From Streptomyces sp. NBC_01478 (lineage in GTDB: Bacteria > Actinomycetota > Actinomycetes > Streptomycetales > Streptomycetaceae), in the NCBI RefSeq assembly GCF_036227225.1, contig NZ_CP109444.1, positions 10,521,501 through 10,585,500 on the forward strand: a stretch of DNA of 64,000 nucleotides, read 5' to 3'. Below the pieces are notes generated by a model that saw only the letters and a list, made by a program, of their open reading frames with translations, was not told where the DNA came from and ran no database searches. The position numbers and the translations under genes are program-made. Positions 44,701 to 57,291 of the stretch are shown piece after piece. Every line of letters begins with the position of its first letter. The stretch's first letter is position 1.

Positions 44701-47700
44701 CCGCGCACCGAGGCCGAGAAGATAGTGACCGCCGCGTACGCGGACGTGCTCGGCGTGGACCGGGTCGGTGCCGAAGACGACTTCTTCGCGGTGGGCGGGG
44801 ACAGCCTGCGGTCGATCCAGGTGGTCGCCCGCGCCCGTGCCCTGGGCCTGCACCTCACCACGCGGGAGATCTTCGAGTGCCGTACGGCGACCCGGCTGGC
44901 CGAGGTCGCCTCCGCCCGCCGGGAACGGCTGCCGGCGCTCGCCGAGGACGAGGACGGCGGCATCGGACGGATGCCGCTGCAACCGGTGGCCCGGCAGGTG
45001 TTCCAACACGGCGGCGGGACGGACCGGTTCGCCATGTCGATGGCGCTGGAACTCCCCGCCGGCATCGACGCGGACGGCGTTGCCAGCACCCTGGACGCCG
45101 TGTTCGACCGGCACGACCTGCTGCGCGCCCAACTGGTGCGCGGCGCCGAGCCCTCCCTCGTCGTCCGGCCGCGAGGTACCGTACGGGCGGCGGACCTGAT
45201 CCACGAAGTCCTCTGCGACGGCCGATGGGACGAGCCGTCCTCGCTGGCGAAGGCGCAGGCGGAACTGGACGACGCCGTCGGGCGACTCGCCCCGGAAGCC
45301 GGGACCATGGCGGCCTTCGTCCGGTTCACCCCGGCCACGGGCCCGGGCAGACTGCTGGTGGTGCTGCACCACCTCGTGGTGGACGGTGTCTCCTGGCGGA
45401 TCCTCATGTCGGACCTCGCCGAAGCCTGGCAGCAGATCCGGTCCGGCGGGACCCCCGAGCTGGCCGCCGTAGGCACCTCGGCCCGCCGCTGGGCGGCGGC
45501 ACTGGAGAACGAGGCGCTCTCCCCCCGGCGCGAGGCCGAACTGCCTTACTGGCGCGACCTGTTGGAGGCCTCCGACCCCCCGCTGGGCATGCGGGCGATC
45601 GACCCCGCCGTGGACGTGATGTCCACAGTCGACAGCGTGCGGGTGCACCTGCCCGTCGACGTCACCGAAGCGGTACTGACCAGGCTTCCAGCGGCGTTCA
45701 AGGGCACAGGGACCGACGTGCTGCTCGCCGCCCTCGCCCTCGCGGTCGCCCGGTGGCGTGGTGCCGACCGCCCGACGCTGATCCGGCTGGAGGGACACGG
45801 CCGCGAGGAGGATGTCGTCCCCGGTGCCGATCTCTCCCGGACCATCGGGTGGTTCACCAGCATGTACCCGGCCCGGATCGACGTCGGCGGGCTGGACCCG
45901 GCCGACGTAGTGACCGGCGGCCCCGCGGTCGCGCAGGCCGTCAAGCTCGTCAAGGAGCAGCTGCGCGGGATCCCGGACAAGGGCGTCGGGTACGGACTGC
46001 TGCGCCACCTCAACCCCGAGACCGCCGTACAGCTCGCCGACCTGCCGGCCCCCCAGATCGGGTTCAACTACCTGGGCCGGATCTCCGACACCGACGTGCC
46101 CGAACACCTGCGCGCAAACGGATGGGGACCGGCCTCCTGGTCGGCCGAGCTGTTCCCGGCACCCGACCCGGACCTGCCGGCGCTCTCCGCGTTGGAGGTC
46201 GGAGCGGCCATCACGGACACCGCCGACGGCCCCCGCCTCCAGGCGGCCTTCATGTTCCCCACCGGGGTGCTGTCCCGTGAGCGGACCTCCGAACTGGCCG
46301 CGCTGTGGGTCGAGTTGCTGCACGGCATGGCCGCGTACGCGGTACAGCCGCAGATCGGCGGACTGACACCCTCGGACGCCCCGCTCGTCCCCGTACGGCA
46401 GGACGAGATCGAGGCCTGGGAGGCGCGCTACGGCCCACTGGTCGAGGTGTGGCCGCAGGCCCCGGGCCAGTTCGGGATCCTGTTCCAGGCCGCGCTCGCC
46501 GACGGCTCCTTCGACGTCTACCACATGCAGTTCGTGCTGCATCTGTCCGGGCACGTGGACCCCGCGCGCATGCGGGCCGCCGGACAGGCCCTGCTCGACC
46601 GGTACCCCAACCTGCGCTCCGCGTTCCTCACCGGAGCCGGCGGCGATCCGGTGCAGGTCGTGGCCGAACACGTCACCCTGCCCTGGCGGCACATCGACCT
46701 GACCGGCCACGGTGAAACCGATCCGGACGCGGCGCTCGACGGGTTCCTCGCCGAGGACCGGGCCGACCAACTCGACCCCACCAGGCCTCCGTTGATCCGC
46801 CTGGCCCTGATCACCGTCGGGCCGCAGCGGTCGAAACTCGTCATCACGGCCCATCACGCCCTGTTCGACGGCTGGTCCTCCCCGTCGGTCATCACGGATC
46901 TCATCCGGCTGTACGCAGGCACCGAGGGACTTCCCCCCGTCCGGGGCTACGGCGACTACCTGGCCTGGCTGTCCGCGCAGGACCGGGAGGTGTCGGCCGC
47001 CCGGTGGGCCGCCGAACTCGCCGGATTCGAACAGCCGACCCTGGTGGCCCCGAACACGCCCCTCAAGGAGACGGCGTCCGCGGTCGGGCGGGTCGAGGTA
47101 CCGCTGTCGATCGACCAGGGACGCGAACTCGCCCGGCGCGCCGCGGAACTCGGCGTCACGCTGAACACACTCCTCCAGGGCGCTTGGGCGATTCTGCTCT
47201 CGAAGCTGACCGGACAGCAGGACGTCGTGTTCGGGGCCGCCGTCAACGGCCGCCCGCCGGGCCTGATCGGCTCCGACGAGATGGTCGGGCTGTTCATCAA
47301 CACCCTGCCGATCAGGGTGCGTTGCCGACCGGACCACAGCGTGGCCGACGTCATCACCGAACTCCAGGAGCGGCAGACCGCACTGCTGGACCACACCTAC
47401 TACGGGCTGGCCGACATCCAGCGCGGCGTCGGGATGCCCGCCCTCTTCGACACGATCGTCGTCTTCCAGTCCTACCCGATCGACCGCGCGGGCATCGTCG
47501 AAGCGAACACCTCAGCGGGGTTCACGATCGACGGCATCCGCCCCTTCGCCGGCTCGCACTACCCGCTCACCCTCAACGCCTCCGACCCCTACCTGCGGCT
47601 CTCCCTCGACTACCGGAACAACCTCTACGACCGTGACGCCGCCGGGACGATCGCCGCCCGGCTCGTCCGAGTGCTGGAACAGGTGCTCGCCGCCCCGACG

Positions 47701-49524
47701 GCACCGGTCGGTGCCATCGAGGTGGTGTCGGCGGGGGAGCGGGACCGGCTGCTCCGGGACGTCAACGACACGGCACATCCGGTGGCCGAGACGACGCTGC
47801 CGGAGGCGTTCGAGGCACAGGTGGAGCGCGATCCCGAGCGGGTCGCGGTGATCGGCGAGCATGAGCGGCTGACCTACGGCGAGTTCAACCAACGTGCCAA
47901 CCAACTCGTGCACTGGTTGGTGGAGCAGGGCGCGGGCCCCGAGCGGGTCGTCGCGGTGCGGGTCCCACGGTCGGTGGACCTGATGGTGGCCATCTACGCG
48001 GTGGTCAAGGCGGGCGCGGCCTATCTGCCGGTGGACCCCGACCTCCCCGAGGACCGGGTACGCCAACTCCTGGACAGTGCACGGCCGTTGCTGCTCCTCG
48101 ACGAAGAACTCCCGGACGTGACCGGCTATCCGCGCACCAACCCGGTGCGCGTGCCAGCGCCGGACAACGCGGCGTACGTCATCTACACCTCCGGCTCCAC
48201 CGGCGGCCCCAAGGGCGTGCAGGTGTCGCACCGGTCGATCATGAACCGGCTGGCGTGGGGCCTGGCCCACTTCGACGTCGGAGCCGAGGACCGGGTGCTG
48301 CTGAGCACCTCGGCGAGCTTCGACGTGTCGGTGCCCGAACTGTTCGCCCCGCTCCAGGTGGGCGCGGCCGTGGTGGTTGCCCGTGCGGACGGGCGCCGCG
48401 ATCCGGCCTACCTCGCCGAACTGGTCCGTCGGGAGCGGGTGAGCGGCGCGGACTTCGTGCCCTCCCTGCTGGAGGCGTTCGTCGCCGAGCCCGCCGCGAA
48501 GGAGTGCACGAGCCTGCGCTGGATCGAGGTCGCGGGTGAGGCGTTCCCGGCCGCACTGGCCAACAAGACAGTCGGCCTGCTGCCCGGCTGCGGCGTGCAC
48601 AACCTCTACGGCCCCACCGAGGCTGCCGTCGAGGTCACCGGATGGCAGCACGTGCCGGGCGCGGACACCGTGCCCATCGGCACACCGGTCTGGAACACCC
48701 AGGTCTACGTCCTCGACGCGGCCCTGCGCCCGGTCGCACCCGGAGTCGCAGGCGAGCTGTACCTCGCCGGCACCGGCCTGGCCCGGGGCTATCTCGGCCA
48801 GACCGCCCTGACCGCCCAGCGCTTCGTCGCCTGCCCCTACGGCAGACCCGGAACCCGCATGTACCGCACCGGGGACCTGGTGCGCTGGAACGACGACGGA
48901 CAGGTCGAATACATCGGCCGCTCCGACTTCCAGGTCAAGATCCGCGGGTTCCGGGTCGAACTGGCCGAGGTGGAAGCGTCGTTGACCGCGCACCCCGACG
49001 TCGACCACGCGGCCGCCGTGGTCCGCGAGGACCGGGCCGGGGACCAGCGGCTGGTCGCCTACGTGGTGCCCGGCGCCGGGACGGACCCGGCAGGCCTGGA
49101 AGTGGAGGCCCTGACGGGCCTGCTCCGGGAGCAGCTGCCGGAGTACATGGTTCCCTCGGCGATCGTGCCGATCGCCGCACTCCCGACGACACCGAGCGGG
49201 AAACTCGACCGCGCCGCGCTCCCCGCGCCCGACCACGCCGAAGCCGCGACCGGGCGGGGCCCACGCAATCACAGGGAGGAAGTCCTCTGCCGGTTGTTCG
49301 CCGAGCTTCTCGACGTGGACGAGATCGGTATCGACGTCGACTTCTTCAGCCACGGCGGGCATTCGCTGCTGGCCACCCGGCTGATCGGCCGCATCCGCAA
49401 CGAACTCAACGTCGACGTGAAGGTCACGACGGTCTTCCGCAATCCGACCGTCGCCCAGTTGGCAGTCGGGCTCGACGAGTCGGCCGTGTCGAAACGCCCC
49501 CAGCTGCGTCAGATGACCGTTTAG
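41761..49524 (+). CDS. NRPS 1: C-A-T-E-C-A-T (two modules)
   Basis: About 2587 residues. Module 1: condensation domain with HHIAMDG at about 130; adenylation domain about 460-965 ([11 protein letters not shown] about 613, FDVSVFE about 658, pocket code by eye D-V-F-S-V-A-G-Y-A-K); carrier with GGDSL, Ser about 1015; epimerisation domain with HHLVVDG about 1203, EGHGRE and IGFNYLGR. Module 2: condensation domain with HHALFDGW about 1698, adenylation domain (FDVSVPE about 2187, code D-V-P-D-E-A-L-V-E-K) and carrier GGHSL, Ser about 2535. Residue 1 is therefore D. The acidic pocket positions of module 2 hint at a basic side chain. The ATG at 41761 follows GGAGACAG; a GTG at 41716 is possible. 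All active-site motifs look intact. Confidence 0.95.
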   Translation: MIPLSFAQRRLWFVDRFEGPSPTYNAAFGLRLTGELGVGALESAFRDVVDRHEILRTVIVEDDEGVPHQQVLTDDERPFGLPVVEVPAEERAATVHELAARPFDLAGDVPIRARLVRCGPRDHTLVLVVHHIAMDGESLGVLLRDLTTAYAARRDGRTPAWEPLPVQYADYTLWQRDVLGDESDPDSLAAAQLAYWRENLADLAQPLAMPTDRPRPRTMSHRGDLVELSVDPELLGAVERLAAEQDTTVSMIMHAALAVLLHHLGCGDDVPLGAPIAGRTDEELRDLVGFFANTWVLRVDLSGNPAFLELLGRVRDRALAAYDNQDMPFERLVELLNPDRSTAYHPFFQVMLAWQEPLGALQLPGLDVEAEALETGTAKFDLFFNMVPNASGGAGGHLEYATDLFDRDTAEDLAHRFVRVLGRLVADPGRGIGGIDVLDVAERHRLLTEFNDNATAVSDATVPELFESQAARTPDAPAVVCEDRTLTYRQLDKRANSVARELIRRGAGPEDLVVLALPRTEDLVVGLLGILKSGAGYLPMDPLHAGGRAQSVLSEAAPRFAVTDTGTWQELSRDGISAVQLDGRADWDSLPETPDDTARFSPAAPDNLAYVMYTSGSTGTPKGATITHRNVVNGVRELARVLDARPGWRMLAGTSVNFDVSVFELLTALSTGGTVEVVPNTLVLGERDTWDGQVISAVPSVFGELVGHLERTTGVRAVVFAGDVLPAQLVRQVRESLPGVRIVNGYGQSESFYATAFSLPASEEWAAGEVAPIGTPLANMRAYVLGPGLAPVPQGVVGELFVAGSCLGRGYHGRQGLTAERYVADPFGPAGERMYRTGDLARWNAQGQLECVGRADGQVKVRGFRIETAEVEAACLAHPGISQAVVISREVPSGGRRLVAYVVHTGEGAVGDDGAGGIGDVDVQSGASAAELRRFVAARLPDYMVPSAFVVLGRLPLGPTGKLDRSALPEPEFLRETYREPRTEAEKIVTAAYADVLGVDRVGAEDDFFAVGGDSLRSIQVVARARALGLHLTTREIFECRTATRLAEVASARRERLPALAEDEDGGIGRMPLQPVARQVFQHGGGTDRFAMSMALELPAGIDADGVASTLDAVFDRHDLLRAQLVRGAEPSLVVRPRGTVRAADLIHEVLCDGRWDEPSSLAKAQAELDDAVGRLAPEAGTMAAFVRFTPATGPGRLLVVLHHLVVDGVSWRILMSDLAEAWQQIRSGGTPELAAVGTSARRWAAALENEALSPRREAELPYWRDLLEASDPPLGMRAIDPAVDVMSTVDSVRVHLPVDVTEAVLTRLPAAFKGTGTDVLLAALALAVARWRGADRPTLIRLEGHGREEDVVPGADLSRTIGWFTSMYPARIDVGGLDPADVVTGGPAVAQAVKLVKEQLRGIPDKGVGYGLLRHLNPETAVQLADLPAPQIGFNYLGRISDTDVPEHLRANGWGPASWSAELFPAPDPDLPALSALEVGAAITDTADGPRLQAAFMFPTGVLSRERTSELAALWVELLHGMAAYAVQPQIGGLTPSDAPLVPVRQDEIEAWEARYGPLVEVWPQAPGQFGILFQAALADGSFDVYHMQFVLHLSGHVDPARMRAAGQALLDRYPNLRSAFLTGAGGDPVQVVAEHVTLPWRHIDLTGHGETDPDAALDGFLAEDRADQLDPTRPPLIRLALITVGPQRSKLVITAHHALFDGWSSPSVITDLIRLYAGTEGLPPVRGYGDYLAWLSAQDREVSAARWAAELAGFEQPTLVAPNTPLKETASAVGRVEVPLSIDQGRELARRAAELGVTLNTLLQGAWAILLSKLTGQQDVVFGAAVNGRPPGLIGSDEMVGLFINTLPIRVRCRPDHSVADVITELQERQTALLDHTYYGLADIQRGVGMPALFDTIVVFQSYPIDRAGIVEANTSAGFTIDGIRPFAGSHYPLTLNASDPYLRLSLDYRNNLYDRDAAGTIAARLVRVLEQVLAAPTAPVGAIEVVSAGERDRLLRDVNDTAHPVAETTLPEAFEAQVERDPERVAVIGEHERLTYGEFNQRANQLVHWLVEQGAGPERVVAVRVPRSVDLMVAIYAVVKAGAAYLPVDPDLPEDRVRQLLDSARPLLLLDEELPDVTGYPRTNPVRVPAPDNAAYVIYTSGSTGGPKGVQVSHRSIMNRLAWGLAHFDVGAEDRVLLSTSASFDVSVPELFAPLQVGAAVVVARADGRRDPAYLAELVRRERVSGADFVPSLLEAFVAEPAAKECTSLRWIEVAGEAFPAALANKTVGLLPGCGVHNLYGPTEAAVEVTGWQHVPGADTVPIGTPVWNTQVYVLDAALRPVAPGVAGELYLAGTGLARGYLGQTALTAQRFVACPYGRPGTRMYRTGDLVRWNDDGQVEYIGRSDFQVKIRGFRVELAEVEASLTAHPDVDHAAAVVREDRAGDQRLVAYVVPGAGTDPAGLEVEALTGLLREQLPEYMVPSAIVPIAALPTTPSGKLDRAALPAPDHAEAATGRGPRNHREEVLCRLFAELLDVDEIGIDVDFFSHGGHSLLATRLIGRIRNELNVDVKVTTVFRNPTVAQLAVGLDESAVSKRPQLRQMTV

Positions 49525-49535
49525 GAGAAGCGTCG

Positions 49536-52500
49536 ATGATCCCGTTGTCCTTCGCCCAACGCCGGCTGTGGTTTCTCTACCGTCTGGAAGGCCCGTCCCC
49601 GACCTACAACATCCCGTTCGTGCTGCGCCTGGAGGGGACGCTGGACATCGCGGCTCTGGCCGCGGCGGTGCGGGATGTCGCGACCCGGCACGAGAGTCTG
49701 CGCACCGTGTTCGTGGAGGACGCCGACGGCACCCCGGAGCAGCGGGTCCTGTCGCCGGAAGAGGCCCCCGTCCCGTTCCGGGTCATCGATGTGGGCACGG
49801 GCACGGTGGACGCGGTGACGCACGAGATCGCCTGCGAGGGCTTCGACCTGGACCGGGAGCCGCCCTTTCGCGCGGCCGTGCTCCGCCTCGGTCCGCAGGA
49901 GCACGTGGTGGTGTTCGTGTTCCACCACATCGCCGCGGACGGGGCGTCGATGGCACCTTTCCTCCGCGATCTGGTGTCCGCGTACTCGGCCCGTCATCGG
50001 CACAGCGCACCGGACTGGACACCGCTCCCGGTGCAGTACAAGGACTACACGCTGTGGCAGCGCCAGCTGCTGGGTGACGAAGCGGACCCCGGCAGCATCT
50101 CCGCGGCTCAACTGGACTACTGGCGCGCGGAATTGGCCGGGGTGCCGCAGCCCGTGCAGCTGCCGCTGGACCGGCCGCGGCCGACACCCGCCGGGCATCA
50201 CGGCGGCTATGTCTCGTTCGAGCTGGAACCCGAACTGCTTGCCGGGCTCGGCAAGTTGGCCGCCGACCGCGGTGCCACACCGCCGATGGTCGCCCAGGCC
50301 GCGCTCGCGGTGCTGCTGCACCACCTCGGTGCCGGTCACGACCTGACGATCGGCAGCCCGATCGAGGGACGCGCGGACGAGCAACTCGACGATCTGATCG
50401 GGTTCTTCGCCAACACCTGGGTGCTGCGCGCCGACCTGTCGAAGAACCCGTCGTTCGGCGATCTGCTGGACCAGGTGCGGGACAAGGCCCTCGCCGCGTA
50501 CGACAACCAGGACGTCCCCTTCGAGCGCCTGGTCGGCATGCTCAACCCGGAACGCTCCGTGTCGTACTCCCCGCTCTTCCAGGTGATGCTGGCCTGGCAG
50601 TTCGTGTGGCAGGGGATCGAGATGCCGGACCTGCGGGTCACCCCCGTCCCGGCGGGCACCGACACCGCGAGGTTCGACCTGTTCTTCAACATCATTCCGG
50701 ACGGATCCGGGCGTGCCTTCGGGCAGTTGGAGTACGCGACGGAACTGTTCGACCCCACCACGGCCGAGAGCATCGCCGAACGCTATGTGCGCGTGCTCCG
50801 GCAGGTGGTCGCCGATCCCGGCACGCGGCTGGGTGCGGTGGATGTGCGCAGTGAGGCTGAACAGGACTGGCTGTCACGGCTGAACGAGACCGAGGCACCG
50901 GCGCGCGGGGCGACACTGACGGAACTCGTCACCGCCCAGGCACTGCGCACACCGGGTGCGACAGCGGTGGTGGCCGGCCAAAGCGAGCTGTCCTACGGGG
51001 AGTTGACCGCCCGCTCCGGCCGACTGGCCGCGGTGCTGCGGAACCGCGGAGTCGGGCCGGACATGCTGGTGGCCGTGGCGTTGCCGCGGTCCGCGGACCT
51101 GGTGGTCGCTCAGCTGGGCGTGCTCATGGCCGGCGGCGCCTATCTGCCGATCGATCCCGATCATCCGGCCGCGCGAGTCGACCTTCTGCTCAACACGGCC
51201 GATCCCGTCCTGGTGCTGACCAACGATCAGGTGGCGGCGGTACTTCCGGAGTGCCGACCGCCTGTACTGCGCCTCGACGACCTGCGTCTCGACGACGCCG
51301 ACGCCCCCCTGGTCGCAGCCTCCGACATCCGTGTCGAGCCGGACCATCTGGCGTACGTGATGTACACCTCCGGCTCCACGGGCAGACCCAAGGGCGTCGC
51401 CATGACCCACGCCACTGTGGCCAACGGGGTCTGGCACTCACGGCAGATCGCCCAGGTCGAGGCGGGATCCCGCATGCTCGCCGCGACCTCGGTCAACTTC
51501 GACGTCTCCGTGTTCGAGATCTTCACCGCGCTCGCGGCCGGGGCCACCGTCGAGATCGTCCGCGACGCACTCGAACTCGCCGAACGCGACAGCTGGTCCG
51601 GTACCACCATCTGTGCCGTGCCCTCGGTGTTCACCGCACTCCTCGGCCCCGTCCTCGCCAAGGAGCCGGGCGCTCTGAAGCTCGACCTGAGCACCGCGAT
51701 CCTCGGCGGCGACCCCCTCACGGGCGATGTCATCCACCAGGTCCGCCAAGCCCTCCCGGACGTCCGGGTCGTCCACGCCTACGGCCAGACCGAGAGCTTC
51801 TACGTCTCCGCCTTCCCGGTCCCGCAGCGCTCGGCCGAGACCGGCGTGACACCGATCGGCCGCCCGCTCGCCAACATGCGCACCTACATTCTGGGACCGG
51901 AACTGACCCCGGTCCCACCCGGCGTGATCGGCGAACTGTACGTCGCCGGCCCGCTCGCCCGCGGCTACTACGGCAGCGGCGGAGCGACCGCCGAGCGGTT
52001 CGTCGCCTGCCCCTTCGGCCCGGCCGGTGCCCGTATGTACCGCAGCGGCGACCTGGCCCAGTGGGACCGGAACGGTCAACTGCGCTACGAGGGACGGGCC
52101 GACACCCAGGTCAAGGTGAACGGCATCCGGGTCGAGCCGACCGAGATCGAGATCGTCCTGGCCCGGCATCCCGCGGTCGGCGAGGCCGTCGTCACGGCAT
52201 GGGAGGACCACCACACCGGTACCACCCGACTCGTCGGCTATGTGACGCCCGCGGCCGACGCGCAGGCCCCTGTGTCGGTGCCGGAGTTGCGGCGCTTCGT
52301 GGCCGAGCGGATGCCGGACTACATGGTGCCCACCCTGCTCGTGATCCTGGACCGGCTGCCGCGGACCGTGACCGGAAAGCTGGACCGGGCCGCGCTGCCC
52401 GAGCCCGAGTTCGCCGGTGTCGAGTACCGGGCGCCGCGCAGCGAGACGGAGCGGGTCCTGGCCGAGGTGTACTCCGATGTCCTTGACGCCCAACAGGTCG

Positions 52501-55500
52501 GCGTCGACGACGACTTCTTCGTCGGCGGCGGGGACAGCATCCGCTCCATCCAGGTCGTCGCCCGGGCCAAGGCACGCGGCATCGTGGTCAGCACCCGGGA
52601 GATCTTCGAACACCGGACGATCGCCCGGCTCGCGGAACTGGTGGACGAACGGGCGGACGAGGAACGCCCGACCCTGGCCGAACTGCCGGGCGGCGGCATC
52701 GGCTGGGCTCCGCTGCCGCCGACAGCGGCCCACGTCCTGGCACGCGGCGGTGGCATCGACCGGTTCTGCATGTCCGCGATGCTGACCCTGCCCGACGGCA
52801 TCGACCGTGCGGGACTGGTCGCGACCCTGCAAGCCGTCCTGGACCAGCACGATGCCCTGCGCTCCCGGCTCGACCGGGCACGGCCGGGCCTGTGGACGGA
52901 GCCGCCCGGCAGCATCGACGCCGACACCCTGCTACGGCAGGTCCCCTACAGCGACGCCGACCCGAACGCCGAACTGGACGCGGCCGCCGGCCGACTGGCC
53001 CCGGACGCGGGTGTCATGGCGCAGTTCGTGTGGTTCACCTCCCATGGGGGCGAGAACCGCCTGTTGATCGTCCTGCACCACCTCGCCATGGACGGCGTGT
53101 CCTGGCGGATCCTGGTACCGGACCTGGTGTCTGCCTGGCAACAGGTACGGGACGGCCGCACCCCGGCTCTGCAAGGCGTGGGCACCTCGTTGCGCCGATG
53201 GACACACGCCCTGGCCGACGAGGCCACGGCCCCGGAGCGGGTGGCCGAACTCCCCGTGTGGATGCGGATCCTGCGCGAGGACGAGCCCGCACTGGGAGCA
53301 CGAGAGCTGGACCGGACGCGCGATGTCGCGGCCACCGCCGAGACCGTGCGCGTCCACCTGCCCGCCGATGTCACCGAAACGCTGCTGAACACGGTGCCCG
53401 CGGTCTTCCGCGGCAGTGTCGACGACGGACTGCTGACCGGACTGGCCCTCGCCCTGACCCGCTGGCGCCGGACACGGGGCGTGTCCGCCACCTCGACGCT
53501 GGTGAGGCTCGAAGGACACGGCAGGGACGAGCAGTTGGCACCCGGCGCGGATCTGTCCGGCACGATCGGATGGTTCACCGCGATGTTCCCGGTGCGCCTG
53601 GACCTGGCCGGCATCGACGAGGCGGACGCGTTCGCGGGCGGCCCGGCCGCCGGCCGGGCGATCAAGGCGGTCAAGGAGCAGCTACGGGCGGTCCCCCACA
53701 ACGGCATCGGCTACGGCCTGCTGCGCCACCTCAACCCGGAGACCGCGGCCCGACTGGCCCAACTCCCGGAACCGCAGATCGGATTCAACTACCTCGGCAG
53801 GTCCTCCGGCGCGGACATCCCCGAGGCACTGCGCGGCCTGGGCTGGGCCCCCGACACCACGCACCGGGACCTGATTGCCGCGCCGGACGCGGACATGCCG
53901 GTGGAGTCGGCGCTGGAGATCAACGCGGTGGCCGCCGCGGGCCCCGACGGCGACGAACTCACCGCGTACTTCGGCTTCCCGACCGGGCTGCTTGCCCACG
54001 ACGAGGTGAGCGAGCTGGCCGCACTGTGGGTCCAGGCGCTGACCGCCCTGGCCCGGCACACCCTCGCCCCCGAAGCCGGTGGCCTGACCCCGACCGACGC
54101 CCCGCTGGTCGACGTCGACCAGGACGAGATCGACGCCTGGGAGGCCCGCTTCGGCAAACTGTCCAAGGTGTGGCCGGCGACCCCGGCGCAGTCCGGGATC
54201 CACTTTCATACCCTGCTGGCCGGAGCGTCGTCGTACGACCCCTACCACGTGCAGCTGGCGTTCCAGCTCTCCCGAGAGGTCGACCCGGAACGGATGCGCC
54301 GGGCCGGACAGGCGCTGGTGGGGCGTTACGCAAGCCTCCGCGCGGCGTTCGTCGACCGGGCGGACGGCGATGTCGTCCAGGTCGTGCCGGAGGCGGTGAC
54401 CCTGCCGTGGCAGTACCTCGACCTGACCGTGCTGGCGGAGCCGGAGCGTACCGAGGCCTTCGAGCGGTTCCTGGCGCAGGACCGCGCCGCCCACTTCGAC
54501 GCGGCCACCCCACCACTGTTCCGGCTGGCACTCGTCGTCCTCGCACCCGGACGGCCCGAACTCGTCCTGACCGCCCACCACATGCTCTTCGACGGCTGGT
54601 CCACGCCTCTGCTGATGCGGGACCTGCTCCTGCTCTACGCCTCCGGCGGTGACCCGGCCGACCTGCCCGCCACCCGCGACTACGGCGACTTCCTGTCCTG
54701 GCTCGCCCGCCAGGACCACGAGGAGTCCGGACGGGTATGGGCGGCCGCACTCGAAGGGATCGAGGGACCGACCCTGCTCGCCCCCGACTCCGCGGGCACG
54801 GACGCCGAGGACCGCGACCAGGTCGACATCACGTTCCCGCCCGAGGAGACGCACCAACTCCGCCGCCGTGCCGCCGAGTTGGGCATCACCGTCAACACCC
54901 TGATCCAAGGCGCCTGGGCACTGCTGCTCGGTCGGCTCACCGGCCGCGAGGACGTGGTCTTCGGCGCCACCGTCTCCGGACGCCCGCCCGCGGTGGCGGA
55001 TGTCGAGTCGACGGTCGGAATGTTCATCAACACCGTTCCCGTACGTGTCACTTACGCGCCCGGCGACACCGTCGCCGAGGTCCTCACCGGACTCCAGAGC
55101 CGACAGGCCGCCCTCGCGGACCACTACTACTACGGGCTCGCGGAGATCCAGCAGGCGGCCGGACTCCAGTCCCTCTTCGACACCCTGGTCGTCTTCGAGT
55201 CGTACCCGATCGACCGGGAGGGCCTCAGCGCGGCCAGCGACGCCGCGGACGGGATCACCTTCACCGGCTTCCGCCCGTCCGCCGGCAACCACTACCCCCT
55301 GTGTCTGGCGGCGGCGGTCGACCCGCACCTCGAACTGATCCTCCAGTACACGCCCGGCGCCTTCGACCGCGACACCGTGGAGACGTACGCGGCCCGTCTC
55401 GTGCGCGTCCTGCGGCAACTGGCCGCCGACCCGGAGCTTAAGGTCGCGGGACTCGACGTCCTGGAACCGGCCGAACGCGAGCGGATCCTGGCCGACGCCA

Positions 55501-57287
55501 CCGACCGGCGCGTCCCGACCGCAGACGTCACGATCACCGCACGGGTCGAGGCACAGACGGCGCGTACCCCCGACGCCATCGCCGTGGTCGCCGACGGCGA
55601 GTCCCTCACGTACGCCGAACTGGACGCCCGCGCCGAACGGCTCGCGGTCGAACTGGTCGCGCACGGGGTGGGCCCGGAGACCGTGGTGAGCGTGGTCCTG
55701 CCCCGCACCGCGACCATGACGGTGGCACTCCTGGGCATCCTCAAGGCCGGCGGAGCCTATCTGCCCGTCGACCCCGCCTACGCCCGCGCCCGCCTCCCGC
55801 GCATCCTCCCCGTCGCCCGTCCGCACCTGGTGCTGGCCGCCGCCGACACCCGCGCACTCGTCCCCGACACCGACATCCCCGTCCTCGTCCTCGACGACCT
55901 CGACCTCCGGGCCGCCCCCCAGGACACCGGGCCGCGCCCGACGGCCCGCCCCGAGAACCTCGCCTACGTCGTCTACACCTCCGGCTCCACCGGCGTGCCC
56001 AAAGGCGTGAGCGTCACCCACGCCACCGTCGTCGACGCCGTGGACGCCCTGGCCGCACACGCCGGCATGGAATCCGGCCGACGGGTCCTGCTCGCCGCCT
56101 CGTTCGGCTTCGACGTCGCCACCTTCGAACTGTTCTCCGCGCTCACCACAGGCGGCAGCGTCGAGATCGTCCGCGACGTACTGGAACTGGCCGAACGCGA
56201 CACCTGGGACGTCGACGTCATCTGCTCGGTGCCCTCGGCCTTCGCGGAACTCGTCGACCAACTCCACGACCGCATCCGGCCCACGGCACTGAACATCTCC
56301 GGCGAAGTGCTCACCCCGGCCCTCGCGAACCGGGTGCGCACCCTCTGGCCACAGGCCCGCGTCATCAACAGCTACGGCCCCAGCGAGACCTTCTACGCCA
56401 CCGCCCACCTCCTGGACCCCGACCGGCCCTACGCCCCCGACGTGCCCATCGGCCGTCCCTTCCCCCGCGTGCGCGCCTACGTCCTCGGCCCCGGCCTGAC
56501 ACTGCTGCCCCCCGGCACACCGGGCGAGCTCTACCTGGCCGGCGCCGGGCGCGGCTACCAGGGGCAACCCGCCCTGACCGCCGACCGCTTCGTAGCCGAC
56601 CCCTACGGCCCTCCCGGCACCCGCATGTACCGCACCGGCGACCTCGCGAGCCTCACCCCCGACGGCGAACTGCACCACCTGGGCCGCATCGACACCCAGG
56701 TCAAGATCCGCGGCTATCGCGTCGAACCCGGCGAGGTCGAAGCCGCCCTGACGGACCATCCCCACATCGCCCAGGCCGCCGTCGTGGCCCGCCAGGCCGG
56801 CGACACCCGCTACCTGGCCGCCTACCTCGTCCCCGCCGACGGCGAGAGCGCACCGAACCCGGCCGACATCGCCGACCACCTGGCCGACCGGCTGCCCGAC
56901 TACATGGTGCCCGCCGCCTACATCCCGCTCGACCGGCTGCCGCTGTCACCCAACGGCAAGCTCGACCACAAGGCCCTGCCCACCCCCGACCTCACCCCCA
57001 CCACGCCCTTCCGGGCACCCGTCACCGCCCGCGAGAAGGCCCTGGCCAAGCTGTTCGCCGAGGTCCTCGGCGTGGACCGGATCGGTGTCGACGACGGCTT
57101 CTTCGCGCTCGGCGGGCACTCCCTGCTCGCCACCCGGCTGATCACCCGCGCCCGCGCCGAGCTGGAGATAGAGATACCCATCCGCAAGATCTTCGACCTG
57201 CCGACCGTCTCCGCGCTCGCCGCGTGGTCGGAGGAATCCGCTGTTCCCCTTCGTCCCAGCCTGCGCAAGATGATCGTAGAGGAGTGA
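49536..57287 (+). CDS. NRPS 2: C-A-T-E-C-A-T (two modules)
   Basis: About 2583 residues, the same layout as NRPS 1. Module 3: condensation HHIAADG about 130; adenylation (FDVSVFE about 655, code D-V-F-C-I-G-A-Y-V-K); carrier GGDSI, Ser about 1001; epimerisation with HHLAMDG about 1181 and EGHGRDE. Module 4: condensation HHMLFDGW about 1681; adenylation (FDVATFE about 2192, code D-V-F-C-N-S-S-Y-A-K); carrier GGHSL, Ser about 2529. Residue 3 is therefore D. The ATG at 49536 follows TAGGAGAAG, 11 bases after NRPS 1 ends, so translation is coupled. The N-terminus [13 protein letters not shown] is nearly identical to that of NRPS 1. Substrates are not assigned. Confidence 0.95.
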   Translation: MIPLSFAQRRLWFLYRLEGPSPTYNIPFVLRLEGTLDIAALAAAVRDVATRHESLRTVFVEDADGTPEQRVLSPEEAPVPFRVIDVGTGTVDAVTHEIACEGFDLDREPPFRAAVLRLGPQEHVVVFVFHHIAADGASMAPFLRDLVSAYSARHRHSAPDWTPLPVQYKDYTLWQRQLLGDEADPGSISAAQLDYWRAELAGVPQPVQLPLDRPRPTPAGHHGGYVSFELEPELLAGLGKLAADRGATPPMVAQAALAVLLHHLGAGHDLTIGSPIEGRADEQLDDLIGFFANTWVLRADLSKNPSFGDLLDQVRDKALAAYDNQDVPFERLVGMLNPERSVSYSPLFQVMLAWQFVWQGIEMPDLRVTPVPAGTDTARFDLFFNIIPDGSGRAFGQLEYATELFDPTTAESIAERYVRVLRQVVADPGTRLGAVDVRSEAEQDWLSRLNETEAPARGATLTELVTAQALRTPGATAVVAGQSELSYGELTARSGRLAAVLRNRGVGPDMLVAVALPRSADLVVAQLGVLMAGGAYLPIDPDHPAARVDLLLNTADPVLVLTNDQVAAVLPECRPPVLRLDDLRLDDADAPLVAASDIRVEPDHLAYVMYTSGSTGRPKGVAMTHATVANGVWHSRQIAQVEAGSRMLAATSVNFDVSVFEIFTALAAGATVEIVRDALELAERDSWSGTTICAVPSVFTALLGPVLAKEPGALKLDLSTAILGGDPLTGDVIHQVRQALPDVRVVHAYGQTESFYVSAFPVPQRSAETGVTPIGRPLANMRTYILGPELTPVPPGVIGELYVAGPLARGYYGSGGATAERFVACPFGPAGARMYRSGDLAQWDRNGQLRYEGRADTQVKVNGIRVEPTEIEIVLARHPAVGEAVVTAWEDHHTGTTRLVGYVTPAADAQAPVSVPELRRFVAERMPDYMVPTLLVILDRLPRTVTGKLDRAALPEPEFAGVEYRAPRSETERVLAEVYSDVLDAQQVGVDDDFFVGGGDSIRSIQVVARAKARGIVVSTREIFEHRTIARLAELVDERADEERPTLAELPGGGIGWAPLPPTAAHVLARGGGIDRFCMSAMLTLPDGIDRAGLVATLQAVLDQHDALRSRLDRARPGLWTEPPGSIDADTLLRQVPYSDADPNAELDAAAGRLAPDAGVMAQFVWFTSHGGENRLLIVLHHLAMDGVSWRILVPDLVSAWQQVRDGRTPALQGVGTSLRRWTHALADEATAPERVAELPVWMRILREDEPALGARELDRTRDVAATAETVRVHLPADVTETLLNTVPAVFRGSVDDGLLTGLALALTRWRRTRGVSATSTLVRLEGHGRDEQLAPGADLSGTIGWFTAMFPVRLDLAGIDEADAFAGGPAAGRAIKAVKEQLRAVPHNGIGYGLLRHLNPETAARLAQLPEPQIGFNYLGRSSGADIPEALRGLGWAPDTTHRDLIAAPDADMPVESALEINAVAAAGPDGDELTAYFGFPTGLLAHDEVSELAALWVQALTALARHTLAPEAGGLTPTDAPLVDVDQDEIDAWEARFGKLSKVWPATPAQSGIHFHTLLAGASSYDPYHVQLAFQLSREVDPERMRRAGQALVGRYASLRAAFVDRADGDVVQVVPEAVTLPWQYLDLTVLAEPERTEAFERFLAQDRAAHFDAATPPLFRLALVVLAPGRPELVLTAHHMLFDGWSTPLLMRDLLLLYASGGDPADLPATRDYGDFLSWLARQDHEESGRVWAAALEGIEGPTLLAPDSAGTDAEDRDQVDITFPPEETHQLRRRAAELGITVNTLIQGAWALLLGRLTGREDVVFGATVSGRPPAVADVESTVGMFINTVPVRVTYAPGDTVAEVLTGLQSRQAALADHYYYGLAEIQQAAGLQSLFDTLVVFESYPIDREGLSAASDAADGITFTGFRPSAGNHYPLCLAAAVDPHLELILQYTPGAFDRDTVETYAARLVRVLRQLAADPELKVAGLDVLEPAERERILADATDRRVPTADVTITARVEAQTARTPDAIAVVADGESLTYAELDARAERLAVELVAHGVGPETVVSVVLPRTATMTVALLGILKAGGAYLPVDPAYARARLPRILPVARPHLVLAAADTRALVPDTDIPVLVLDDLDLRAAPQDTGPRPTARPENLAYVVYTSGSTGVPKGVSVTHATVVDAVDALAAHAGMESGRRVLLAASFGFDVATFELFSALTTGGSVEIVRDVLELAERDTWDVDVICSVPSAFAELVDQLHDRIRPTALNISGEVLTPALANRVRTLWPQARVINSYGPSETFYATAHLLDPDRPYAPDVPIGRPFPRVRAYVLGPGLTLLPPGTPGELYLAGAGRGYQGQPALTADRFVADPYGPPGTRMYRTGDLASLTPDGELHHLGRIDTQVKIRGYRVEPGEVEAALTDHPHIAQAAVVARQAGDTRYLAAYLVPADGESAPNPADIADHLADRLPDYMVPAAYIPLDRLPLSPNGKLDHKALPTPDLTPTTPFRAPVTAREKALAKLFAEVLGVDRIGVDDGFFALGGHSLLATRLITRARAELEIEIPIRKIFDLPTVSALAAWSEESAVPLRPSLRKMIVEE

Positions 57288-57291
57288 CCCG

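Noticed and set aside
42574..47394. Minus-strand open frame of 1606 codons across NRPS 1
   Set aside because: It is the antisense shadow of a high-G+C NRPS gene; its translation is low in complexity and has no domain. The same holds for the long minus-strand frames at 53682-56879 and 58180-62316.
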